Source: Trinickia violacea
GTDB lineage: Bacteria; Pseudomonadota; Gammaproteobacteria; Burkholderiales; Burkholderiaceae
DNA length: 64,000 nt
Assembly: GCF_005280735.1 (NCBI RefSeq)
Contig: NZ_CP040077.1
Span: 2,914,001 to 2,978,000 of the forward strand
Reading direction: 5' to 3'
The notes beneath the pieces are model-generated. The model worked only from the letters and a program-made list of their open reading frames with translations, was not told where the DNA came from and searched no databases. The translations under genes and the position numbers were made by a program. Positions within the stretch are counted from its first letter, which is position 1. Each line of letters opens with the position of its first letter. Shown piece by piece: positions 57,207-64,000 of this stretch.

Positions 57207-58088
57207 ATGTTGAAAGTCACCAAAGCCGTCTTTCCGGTAGCGGGCCTAGGCACCCGCTTCCTGCCTGCGACCAAGGCGAGCCCGAAGGAAATGCTGCCGG
57301 TCGTCGACAAGCCGCTGATCCAATACGCGGTCGAAGAAGCGATGGCCGCCGGCATCACCGAAATGATCTTCGTGACGGGCCGCAGCAAGCGCGCCATCGA
57401 AGACCATTTCGATAAGTCCTACGAAATCGAAGCCGAACTCGAAGCGCGCGGCAAGGACAAGCTGCTCGAGCTCGTGCGCAGCATCAAGCCGAGCCATGTC
57501 GACTGCTTCTACGTGCGCCAGCCGGAAGCGCTCGGCCTTGGCCACGCGGTGCTGTGCGCCGAGAAGCTCGTCGCCGACAACCCGTTCGCCGTGATCCTCG
57601 CAGACGACTTGCTGTATGGCGAGCCGCCCGTGATGCAGCAGATGATCGAGGTGTTCGATCACTATCACAGCTCGGTGATCGGGGTCGAAGAAATCCCGCC
57701 GTCGGATACGAAGTCTTACGGCATCGTCGACGGCAAGGAATGGGAAGACGCGATCATCAAGATGTCGGGCATCGTCGAGAAGCCGGCGCCCGAAGTCGCG
57801 CCGTCGAACCTGGGCGTGGTGGGCCGCTATGTGCTGAAGCCGCGCATCTTCGATCACCTGCGCGCGTTGAAGCCCGGTGCGGGCGGCGAGCTGCAGCTGA
57901 CCGATGCGATCCAGTCGCTGCTCGCCGACGAGCAAGTGCTTGCGTACAAGTACCACGGCACGCGCTTCGACTGCGGCAGCAAGCTCGGTTACTTGAAGGC
58001 GACCGTCGAGTTCGCGCTGCGCCATCCCGAAGTCGCGACCGACTTCGAAAACTATCTGCGCACGCGCCAGCCGGTGATGGATAGCTAA
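57207..58088 (+). CDS. galU: UTP--glucose-1-phosphate uridylyltransferase
   Basis: A 293-residue nucleotidyltransferase making UDP-glucose for polysaccharide and LPS synthesis. KAVFPVAGLGTRFLPATKAS near residues 5-24 is the nucleotide-binding motif, followed by KEMLPVVDKPLIQYAVEEA near 26-44, ILADDLL near 131-137 with the metal-binding Asp, and SNLGVVGRYVLKPRIFDHL near 198-216. Length is standard. A strong terminator follows. Confidence 0.97.
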   Translation: MLKVTKAVFPVAGLGTRFLPATKASPKEMLPVVDKPLIQYAVEEAMAAGITEMIFVTGRSKRAIEDHFDKSYEIEAELEARGKDKLLELVRSIKPSHVDCFYVRQPEALGLGHAVLCAEKLVADNPFAVILADDLLYGEPPVMQQMIEVFDHYHSSVIGVEEIPPSDTKSYGIVDGKEWEDAIIKMSGIVEKPAPEVAPSNLGVVGRYVLKPRIFDHLRALKPGAGGELQLTDAIQSLLADEQVLAYKYHGTRFDCGSKLGYLKATVEFALRHPEVATDFENYLRTRQPVMDS

Positions 58089-58115
58089 ATCCCCCGCCGC
58101 TGCGTTATCCGATGG

Positions 58116-58145
58116 AAAAAAGCCCTGCCGAAGCAGGGCTTTTTT
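58116..58145. terminator. Terminator after galU (bidirectional)
   Basis: AGCCCTGC (58121-58128) and GCAGGGCT (58133-58140) form a stem over CGAA, with an A run before and a T run after. It ends galU and, on the other strand, the TusA-like gene. Confidence 0.9.
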
Positions 58146-58174
58146 GCGCGGCGGCGGGTAACGCGTGAAAGCGT

Positions 58175-58402
58175 TCAGCGCCGGCGCATCAGAAACACGA
58201 ACGTCTTGTCTTGTGTGGAGCTTTCCACGATCTCATTGCCCGTCTGCTTCGCGAACGCCGCGAAATCGCGTTGCGAGCCGGGATCGGTCGCGAGGACCTT
58301 GAGGATTTGGCCGCTCTCCATGTCGGCGAGCGCTTTTTTCGCGCGCAAGATGGGCAGCGGACAGTTCAATCCGCGCGCATCGACTTCCTTGTGAATTTGC
58401 AT
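58175..58402 (-). CDS. TusA-family sulfurtransferase
   Basis: A 75-residue SirA/TusA-fold protein. VDARGLNCPLPILRAKKALA holds the single reactive Cys14 in the CPxP motif that accepts persulfide sulfur. ILKVLATDPGSQRDFAAFAK and the FVFLMRRR end match the family. TusA relays sulfur for tRNA thiolation or to other acceptors; this protein could belong to either class. The ATG at 58402 begins MQIHKEVDARG; a 14-codon upstream extension is not supported. It is convergent with galU. Confidence 0.92.
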   Translation of the reverse strand: MQIHKEVDARGLNCPLPILRAKKALADMESGQILKVLATDPGSQRDFAAFAKQTGNEIVESSTQDKTFVFLMRRR

Positions 58403-58560
58403 CGGCAATCGACCTTCGGGGTGAGGCGCCGGGCCGCCGATCATTCGTGGATCGACGGGCCCGCGCCGTACAGAGGGTCAAATTCTACCGCACGCGACGA
58501 TCCGCCGCCGGGAGCCTGCTCGGGTCCCGGCACGTCTCGCGCGCCGAACCGTGCCTGTCG

Positions 58561-59595
58561 TCACAGCTCGACGGGCTGTCCGGTCGTCAGCGCTTCGCGC
58601 AGCGCGCTGCCGATACGCGTCGCTTCGAGCGCATCGGCAAGCGTCGCGCCCGATGCCTTACCGCCCCTTACCGCATCGACGAACGCCTGCGCTTCGTGCA
58701 AGAACGCGTCCTCGAAGCGCTCGAAGAACGTCGGCGTGCATTCGTTGCGCACGCCGTGCTGGTCGTAGATCTCGACGCGGCTCGCGCGCGGAATATGGCC
58801 GATCGCGAGCGCGCCCGCCGTGCCGATGACTTCGGTGTGCGTGTCGTTGCCGTGCGCCATCGTGCGCGACGCGTAGAACACCGCAAGCCGCCCGTCCTCG
58901 AACTCGCAGACGGCCACGCCGTTATCGACGTCGCCGCACGCACGCAAGCCTTCGTGCAACGCGATCGTGCCCGTCGCGAACACGCGCTTGGCGCGCGGAT
59001 TGCCGAAGAGCCAGCGGGTCACGTCGATGTCGTGCACCGTGCAGTCGAGAAAGATCCCGCCCGAGGTCGGCGCGAAACGCACGAAGAAGCCTTCGGGGTC
59101 GTTCTTGTCGGTGGTCTGCGAGCGGATCATGAAGGGCCGGCCGATCGCGCCGCGCTGGATCTTGTCGTACGCGTCGCGGTAACTCGGATCGAAGCGGCGC
59201 ATGAAACCGATCGTCGCTTGCAGATGCGAGTGGCGCTTCGCTTCTTCGAGCACGCGCTCGCATTCGGCCACGTCGAGCGACAGCGGCTTTTCGCAGAACA
59301 CGTGTTTGCCGGCACGCAAGGCGGCGACGATCTGGTCGGCGTGCAGCGCCGACGGCGTCACGAGCCATACTGCGTCGACGTCCTGGTCGGCCAGCAACGC
59401 TTCGTAGTCCGCGTAGAGGCGTGGCGCAGGCAGCGCTTCTTGCGCCCACGCGCGCTCCTCGTCAACGGGACTGCACACAGCGACGAGCTCGGCGCCAGGC
59501 ACACGAAACGCAAGATTCTGCGCGTGGCGTTTGCCGAGGCGCCCCAAGCCGACCACGCCGATTTTCACCGGCGTGCGATTAGCAACATGAGTCAT
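58561..59595 (-). CDS. Gfo/Idh/MocA-family oxidoreductase
   Basis: A 344-residue NAD(P)-dependent sugar or inositol dehydrogenase. The Rossmann motif GVVGLGRLGKRHAQNLA lies near residues 13-29, the EKP motif (HVFCEKPLSL) near 98-107 supplies the catalytic Lys, and the second catalytic region TVHDIDVTRWLFG near 183-195 holds Asp and His. It is paralogous to the next gene upstream, which it follows by 21 bases in the same operon. A second inositol-isomer dehydrogenase (for example scyllo-inositol) is the likely role but the substrate is inferred. Confidence 0.9.
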   Translation of the reverse strand: MTHVANRTPVKIGVVGLGRLGKRHAQNLAFRVPGAELVAVCSPVDEERAWAQEALPAPRLYADYEALLADQDVDAVWLVTPSALHADQIVAALRAGKHVFCEKPLSLDVAECERVLEEAKRHSHLQATIGFMRRFDPSYRDAYDKIQRGAIGRPFMIRSQTTDKNDPEGFFVRFAPTSGGIFLDCTVHDIDVTRWLFGNPRAKRVFATGTIALHEGLRACGDVDNGVAVCEFEDGRLAVFYASRTMAHGNDTHTEVIGTAGALAIGHIPRASRVEIYDQHGVRNECTPTFFERFEDAFLHEAQAFVDAVRGGKASGATLADALEATRIGSALREALTTGQPVEL

Positions 59596-59616
59596 AGAAC
59601 GCTCTCCCCTCGCCTG

Positions 59617-60639
59617 TCACGCTTCGTTGCCCACGCGCACCGCGCGGCCTTCGCGCCATGAGCGCGTGGCGGCTTCGGCGAGTTCGAGCGCCTTCAAGCC
59701 ATCGGCGACCGTCGTGCGAACGGGCTTACCCTGTGTCACCGCTTCGAAGAAATGCGCGATTTCCAGCGCATACGCGGCGCGATAGCGTTCGAGAAAGAAC
59801 GCCTCCGGCACGTCGCTCGACACCGCCTTCTTCGAGTACGCGACGACTTCCGTCGGCCGCACGTTACCCGCTTGCAGCATGCCGTCGCTGCCGAGAATCT
59901 CGAAGCGCTGGTCGTAGCCATAGGCCGCGCGCCGCGCGGTGTTGATCTGGCACAGGCGTCCGCGCTTCGTGCGGATCGTCACCGCCGTCGAATCGATGTC
60001 GCCCGCGTCGGCGATCGCCGGGTCCGACAGCACGCTGCCCGTCGCGTGCAGCGTCTCGGCTTCGTCGTCGAGAATCCAACGGAAGATGTCGAAGTCGTGG
60101 ATCAGCATGTCCTTGAAGATGCCGCCCGAGCGCAGGATGTACTCGACGGGCGGCGCGCCCGGATCGCGGCTCGTCACGACGAGCATCTCCGGCGTGCCGA
60201 TCTCGCCCGCGTCGATGCGCGCCTTCACCGCGGCGAACGTCGGGTCGAAGCGGCGCTGAAAGCCGATCATGCAGACGACGCCCGCGCGTTCCACAGCCGC
60301 CGCGCAAGCTCGAGCGCGCTCCACCGTCAAGTCGACGGGCTTCTCGCAAAACACATGCTTTTTCTGCGCGGCCGATTGCTCGATCAGATCGGCGTGCGTA
60401 TCGGTGCTCGAGCAGATCACGGTCGCGCCGATCGACGCATCGCCCATCGCGCCATCCACGTCCGCGACCTGCGCGCCATGCTCGGCCGCGAGCGCCGCGG
60501 CCGCCTCGCGGTTGACATCCACCACGTACTTGAGCTTCACGCCCGGCTGGCGTGCGAGGTTGGCCGCGTGAATGCGGCCGATCCGCCCTGCGCCGAATAC
60601 GGCAACGTTGATCGGCGAGCTGGGTGCTACGTTAGTCAT
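59617..60639 (-). CDS. iolG: Inositol 2-dehydrogenase
   Basis: A 340-residue Gfo/Idh/MocA enzyme oxidising myo-inositol to 2-keto-myo-inositol with NAD. VAVFGAGRIGRIHAANLARQ near residues 11-30 is the cofactor motif, HVFCEKPVDLT near 94-104 has the catalytic Lys, and FKDMLIHDFDIFRWILDDEA near 172-191 the Asp and His of the active site. Length and motifs match IolG. The ATG at 60639 follows GGAGG; the TTG four codons upstream overlaps that Shine-Dalgarno and is rejected. The gene overlaps the end of the RpiR regulator by eight bases, so regulator and enzyme are coupled. Confidence 0.92.
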   Translation of the reverse strand: MTNVAPSSPINVAVFGAGRIGRIHAANLARQPGVKLKYVVDVNREAAAALAAEHGAQVADVDGAMGDASIGATVICSSTDTHADLIEQSAAQKKHVFCEKPVDLTVERARACAAAVERAGVVCMIGFQRRFDPTFAAVKARIDAGEIGTPEMLVVTSRDPGAPPVEYILRSGGIFKDMLIHDFDIFRWILDDEAETLHATGSVLSDPAIADAGDIDSTAVTIRTKRGRLCQINTARRAAYGYDQRFEILGSDGMLQAGNVRPTEVVAYSKKAVSSDVPEAFFLERYRAAYALEIAHFFEAVTQGKPVRTTVADGLKALELAEAATRSWREGRAVRVGNEA

Positions 60640-61513
60640 CGTATCCTCCAATGTCTTTCGATTCTTCGACGGTCAATTCCAGCTTGTACGCAAGCGCGAC
60701 GAAGAGCGCCTGACACAAGCAGATGGTGCTGGTCAGCGAGCGGAACGCGAACGCGCTCCCCTCCTTCACAAAGAGTTGCGTGGTCGCGTAGCGGGCGAGC
60801 GGCGAGAGACGGCTGTCGGTGATCACGAGCGTCTTCGCCTGATGATGGTGCGCAACGCGCAGGCAATATTGCGTTTCCTTGCCGTATGGCTCGAAGCTGA
60901 TCGCGATCACGACGTCGCCCTTCTTCACGCTCCTGATCTGCTCGCGAAACATGCCGCCGAAACCCGAGACGAGATGCACGCGCTTCGGCGTGTGCTGCAA
61001 CGCATAGACGATGTAGCTCGCGACCGGAAACGAGCGCCGCACGCCGATCACGTAGATGTTCTCGGCCTGCTGCAGCATCTTCACGGCGGCGTCGAACGCT
61101 TCGTCATCGAGGTTCTCGTCGAGCTCGTCGAGGCCGCTCTTGCATGCGGCGACGAATTCGCGAGCGACCGATCCGCCCAAGAGCTGTCCGGGCTTGTCGT
61201 CGATCAGCTTGCGGATGCGCTGCTTATAGGTCTGGCCGGACGGGCTCTGCCCCGTGTAAGCCTGCTTGAAGACTTCCTGCAGATCGGAAAAGCCGGAAAA
61301 ACCGAAGCGTTGCGCAAAGCGCACCACGGCCGACGGATGCACGCCGCAGCTCGACGCGATGTCGCTCGTGCGGTCGACCATCACGCTCGAGCGGTGCTGC
61401 TCCAGGTAGGCCGCCACGCTCTTCAATTGGCGCGGCAAGGTCTCGTAGGAGTCGGCGATGCGCTGCATCAATTCGTCAACGCTCGGCAATTCGGCGGTGT
61501 TGTCGTCCTGCAT
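60632..61513 (-). CDS. RpiR-family regulator of the inositol locus (IolR-like)
   Basis: A 293-residue repressor-type protein. Residues 10-85 form the RpiR helix-turn-helix (ERR/SVAAYLEQHRSSV region, then SDIASSCGVHPSAVVRFAQR and FGFSGFSDLQEVFK). Residues 125-265 are a SIS sugar-isomerase domain that binds a phosphosugar effector (NIYVIGVRRSFPVASYIVYA, and VVIAISFEPYGKETQYCLRV). It is the first gene of the minus operon rpiR-iolG-idh and diverges from the ABC transporter genes. The start MQDDNTAELPS at 61513 is favoured over one six codons upstream. A GGAA-N6-TTCC palindrome overlaps its own putative promoter. Confidence 0.92.
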   Translation of the reverse strand: MQDDNTAELPSVDELMQRIADSYETLPRQLKSVAAYLEQHRSSVMVDRTSDIASSCGVHPSAVVRFAQRFGFSGFSDLQEVFKQAYTGQSPSGQTYKQRIRKLIDDKPGQLLGGSVAREFVAACKSGLDELDENLDDEAFDAAVKMLQQAENIYVIGVRRSFPVASYIVYALQHTPKRVHLVSGFGGMFREQIRSVKKGDVVIAISFEPYGKETQYCLRVAHHHQAKTLVITDSRLSPLARYATTQLFVKEGSAFAFRSLTSTICLCQALFVALAYKLELTVEESKDIGGYDD

Positions 61514-61593
61514 GGCCCGTCCCCTCTTCAAATTGCTGCGGCGCGGCGCAAACCCAGGTGTAGCAAGGCTCTACAGCGCGCCAGACGGTGCTG

Positions 61594-61623
61594 ATTATAG
61601 GCACGCGCCGCGCCAAATTGGAA
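61594..61623 (-). promoter_or_regulatory. Putative rpiR promoter
   Basis: On the minus strand a perfect TATAAT (61599-61594) has a weak TTCCAA (61623-61618) 18 bases upstream. That -35 hexamer is part of the GGAA-N6-TTCC palindrome, so a bound repressor would block it. Confidence 0.6.
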
Positions 61624-61633
61624 CGTATTTTCC
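61620..61633. promoter_or_regulatory. GGAA-N6-TTCC palindrome, putative IolR operator
   Basis: GGAACGTATTTTCC, flanked by T and A to extend the dyad, lies between the two divergent promoters. From memory, GGAA-N6-TTCC is the site described for IolR, an RpiR-type inositol repressor in rhizobia. An RpiR gene flanked by iolG is directly adjacent. Confidence 0.6.
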
Positions 61634-61658
61634 ATTTTTATTTGCAATGAAATTTTCT

Positions 61659-61687
61659 TTGCAATCTCACAAAAGTTGGCCTAATCT
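61659..61687 (+). promoter_or_regulatory. Putative sigma70 promoter of the inositol ABC genes
   Basis: TTGCAA (61659-61664) and TAATCT (61682-61687) are separated by exactly 17 bases. The start point would fall near 61694, about 130 bases before the binding-protein gene. Confidence 0.6.
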
Positions 61688-61823
61688 TGCTCGTGAGCGG
61701 CAACACAACAGGCTGTCACTTGACGCTCGCCCTCCTTGAGGACATCACCGCCCGCCCCGTGCGGATGCCGCCTCGATGGCCCCCGGGAGATCAATAACGA
61801 CATAACCTGGATAGGTGGAGACA

Positions 61824-62876
61824 ATGAGACTTTGCACTGGCAAGGCTGCACTGAGGACGTTCGTCGCGGCATGCGCGCTGGCGCTAGGCAGCGGCTTTGC
61901 AGCATCGGCCGCCCAGGCCGATCCCGCGGCTCACTTCGTACTGATCAGCCACGCGCCGGATTCCGATTCGTGGTGGAACACGATCAAGAACGCAATCAAG
62001 CAGGCGGACGAAGACTTCAACGTCCAGACCGACTACCGCAATCCGCCGAACGGCGACATCGCCGACATGGCGCGTCTCATCGAGCAAGCCGCCGCGCGCA
62101 ACTACGACGGCGTCGCCGTGACGATCGCCGACTTCGACGTGCTGAAAGGCGCGATCGCGAAAGTGACCGAAAAACACATCCCGCTCGTCACGATCAACTC
62201 CGGCACCGCCGAGCAGAGCGCGCAACTCGGCGCGATCATGCACATCGGCCAGCCGGAATACGAAGCAGGCAAGGCCGCCGGCGAAAAAGCGAAGGCCGCG
62301 GGCATCAAGTCGTTTCTGTGCGTGAACCACTACGCGACGAACCCGGCCTCGTTCGAGCGCTGCCGCGGCTTCGGCGAAGCGCTCGGCGTCGACTACAAGG
62401 CATCGACGCTCGACGCGGGTCAGGACCCGACCGGCATCCAGTCGAAGGTCAGCGCCTACCTGCGCAACCATCCCGATACCGGCGCGGTGCTCGCACTCGG
62501 CCCGACGTCGGCCTCGCCGACGATCAAGGCGCTGCAACAGATGGGCCTCGCCGGCAAGATCTGGTTCGCGACGTTCGACTTCTCCGATGACATCGCCAAG
62601 GCGATCCAGGACGGCACGATCCAGTTCGCCATTGACCAGCAGCCGTACCTGCAGGGCTATATCGCCATCGCGGTGCTCGCGATCGCGAAGAAGGACCACA
62701 CGACCGACCCGGCCAAGATCCAGGCCGCCCTCAAGTCGAACCCGAAGTTCAAGGCACGGCTTGAAGCGTACGGCCTCCAGCCGGTGTACGGCGCGCGCAA
62801 CATCAGCTCAGGCCCGGGTTTCATCACGAAGGCCAACGTCGACAAGGTGGTCAAGTACGCAGGCCAGTATCGCTAA
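61824..62876 (+). CDS. Sugar/inositol ABC transporter substrate-binding protein
   Basis: A 350-residue periplasmic binding protein of the ribose/inositol (peripla_BP_4) class. The signal peptide ends at about residue 33 (ASAAQA). It is followed by HFVLISHAPDSDSWWNTIKN, and ligand-site segments PPNGDIADMARLIEQAAARN and VTINSGTAEQSAQLGAIMHI. LALGPTSASPTIKALQQMGL and FAIDQQPYLQGY mark the second lobe. The ATG at 61824 follows GGAGA closely; a GTG three codons upstream overlaps it. The permease follows after 199 bases containing a hairpin. Placement beside iolG and RpiR makes inositol the likely ligand. Confidence 0.9.
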   Translation: MRLCTGKAALRTFVAACALALGSGFAASAAQADPAAHFVLISHAPDSDSWWNTIKNAIKQADEDFNVQTDYRNPPNGDIADMARLIEQAAARNYDGVAVTIADFDVLKGAIAKVTEKHIPLVTINSGTAEQSAQLGAIMHIGQPEYEAGKAAGEKAKAAGIKSFLCVNHYATNPASFERCRGFGEALGVDYKASTLDAGQDPTGIQSKVSAYLRNHPDTGAVLALGPTSASPTIKALQQMGLAGKIWFATFDFSDDIAKAIQDGTIQFAIDQQPYLQGYIAIAVLAIAKKDHTTDPAKIQAALKSNPKFKARLEAYGLQPVYGARNISSGPGFITKANVDKVVKYAGQYR

Positions 62877-62913
62877 TGGTGTAGTGGAGGAGTGGGTCGG
62901 ATGGCCGGCCCCC

Positions 62914-62945
62914 GGAACGCCGAGACGACTGCGAGGCGGCGTTCC
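62914..62945. repeat. Intercistronic hairpin between binding protein and permease
   Basis: GGAACGCCG (62914-62922) pairs with CGGCGTTCC (62937-62945) over 14 bases. No T run follows on the plus strand. Such a stem after a binding-protein gene usually stabilises the upstream message so that more binding protein than permease is made. Confidence 0.6.
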
Positions 62946-63075
62946 GACCACGAGCGCTCCGGTAGCACGAAGATTTGCTCTTACCTTTGTAGCATTGATT
63001 TGCATTCCTACGCTTCATAGTGCCGCACGGTTCGCCTGACAGGGGCAATCCGCATGGCGCATCAAGGAGACTTAG

Positions 63076-64000
63076 ATGGGTGTCGTCGATCATTTCCACC
63101 TCGGTTCGCGCAAGCATCACGAAGCGGCTCAAGAGGGCGCGTCCTCTTCCTCGTCAGACGAGCGCGTGCGCCGCGAGTCGTGGCTCAAGCATCTGCTGAG
63201 CCGCCCCGAGTTCGCGGCCCTGGCCGGCACGGTGATGGTGTTCATCGTCTTCGCGATCGGCGCCGGCAACTCCGGCATGTTCAATCTCGACGGCATCATG
63301 AACTGGTCGCAGGTGGCCGCCTATCTCGGGCTCATTGCAGTCGGCGCCTGCCTGTTGATGATCGCTGGGGAATTCGACCTGTCGATCGGCTCGATGATCG
63401 GCTTCGCCGGCATGATGGTCGCGCTGCCGACCATGTATTTCCACTGGCCGATCGAGCTCTCGATCGTCTTCGCCTTCGTCGGCTCGATGGCGCTCGGCGC
63501 GCTGAACGGCTATCTCGTGATGCGCACCCGCCTGCCGTCGTTCATCGTCACGCTCGCGTTCCTGTTCATCCTGCGCGGCTTGACGCTCGCGCTTTCCGTG
63601 ATGTTCGCTGACCGCACGATCATCTCGGGCGTGGGCGACGTCGCCGCGCAGAGCGGGTTCGCGCATGCGCTCTTCCAAGGCGTCGCGTTCCACGGCCTCT
63701 TCAAGTGGCTCGGCCATATCGGCCTCGTCAAGCTGCTCGACAACGGCGAACCGCTCGTGCCGGGCGTGCCGAAAGTCATCGTCTGGTGGTTCCTGCTCGC
63801 GGCGGTCGGTGCGTTCACGCTCGCCAAGACCCGCTTCGGCAACTGGATCTTCGCCGTCGGCGGCGATGCGAATGCCGCGAAGAACGTCGGCGTGCCGGTC
63901 AAGCGCGTGAAGATCTCGCTGTTCGTGCTGACTGCGTTCTGCTCGTGCCTGTTCGCCGTGCTGCAAGTGTGCGATATCGGGTCGGCTGCCGCCGACCGCG
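63076..64000 (+). CDS. Sugar/inositol ABC transporter permease, cut by window edge
   Basis: The first 308 codons of a branched-chain/ribose-type (BPD_transp_2) permease are present. A charged 40-residue N-terminal tail is followed by helices from about residue 49 (FAALAGTVMVFIVFAIGAGN). The family loop appears as IAGEFDLSIGSMIGFAGMMV near residues 96-115, equivalent to the GGIDLSVGS segment of ribose permeases. About seven helices are visible before the edge, with FAVGGDANAAKNVGVPVKRV, the EAA-like coupling loop, near residues 260-279. AAGGAGA lies five bases before the ATG. An ATP-binding subunit is expected just beyond base 64000. Confidence 0.93.
   Translation, partial: MGVVDHFHLGSRKHHEAAQEGASSSSSDERVRRESWLKHLLSRPEFAALAGTVMVFIVFAIGAGNSGMFNLDGIMNWSQVAAYLGLIAVGACLLMIAGEFDLSIGSMIGFAGMMVALPTMYFHWPIELSIVFAFVGSMALGALNGYLVMRTRLPSFIVTLAFLFILRGLTLALSVMFADRTIISGVGDVAAQSGFAHALFQGVAFHGLFKWLGHIGLVKLLDNGEPLVPGVPKVIVWWFLLAAVGAFTLAKTRFGNWIFAVGGDANAAKNVGVPVKRVKISLFVLTAFCSCLFAVLQVCDIGSAAADR

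Larger units (their letters stand above)
61514..61823. other. Divergent control region of the inositol locus
   Basis: 310 bases without a gene, AT-rich in the middle. It contains a putative promoter for each flanking operon, a GGAA-N6-TTCC palindrome between them and an 8-base direct repeat TTTGCAAT at 61641-61648 and 61658-61665. The leader from about 61694 to the binding-protein start is some 130 bases long with no clear structure. Confidence 0.65.

Overview
The window is a GC-rich chromosomal segment from a betaproteobacterium of the Burkholderiaceae, most likely Paraburkholderia/Trinickia/Caballeronia-like. The main evidence is the gene order thrS-infC-rpmI-rplT-pheS-pheT-ihfA-merR-tRNA-Pro, Burkholderia-type porins ending in Phe, a DUF3563 mini-protein, and the GC-rich third-position codon use. 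The assignment rests on gene order and protein character, not on a database search. No insertion sequence, prophage or CRISPR array was seen.

Layout. 1-7.1 kb is an accessory, uptake-flavoured stretch: a truncated LysR regulator, a 44-aa DUF3563 protein, an orphan UgpB-type binding protein, a porin with a long palindrome in its leader region, an orphan NlpA/MetQ-like binding protein, an outer-membrane barrel and an LprI-like periplasmic protein. 7.1-15.8 kb is a conserved translation block on the minus strand (tRNA-Pro, MerR, ihfA, pheT, pheS, rplT, rpmI, infC with an ATC start, thrS, tRNA-Val). 15.8-29.2 kb carries monofunctional relA, RidA, an alpha/beta hydrolase, the scoAB CoA-transferase with a divergent PAS-LuxR regulator, a thioesterase/SDR pair divergent from ETF-ubiquinone oxidoreductase, aroC, an LplT-PlsC fusion and a CBS protein. 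29.3-38.2 kb holds a Met-type sulfhydrylase/hydrolase pair, DUF962, YihY, WrbA, DUF2069, a GlcD-like FAD oxidoreductase and a phosphoesterase.

37.2-43.3 kb is a complete four-gene aromatic-acid efflux operon of the Fus/Aae type (NodT outer-membrane lipoprotein, FUSC pump, DUF1656, HlyD adaptor) with a divergent LysR regulator. 43.3-53.1 kb has a chemoreceptor, an Fsr-like MFS exporter, murQ, prpE, MTA/SAH nucleosidase and uvrD. 53.2-54.2 kb is a two-gene toxin-antitoxin-like unit (ribbon-helix-helix-like protein plus PIN-domain protein) preceded by two tandem palindromes. 54.3-58.4 kb is valS, galU and a TusA-like protein. 58.5-64.0 kb is one side of an inositol/sugar locus: two Gfo/Idh dehydrogenases and an RpiR repressor diverge from an ABC binding protein and permease, with a GGAA-N6-TTCC palindrome between two readable promoters. 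The permease runs off the window.

The items most worth a second look are the RHH/PIN pair with its tandem operators, the 28-bp perfect palindrome plus terminator-like hairpin upstream of the porin, the inositol-locus operator, a TetR-type palindrome in front of ETF-QO, and a REP-like palindromic repeat found at two gene ends.
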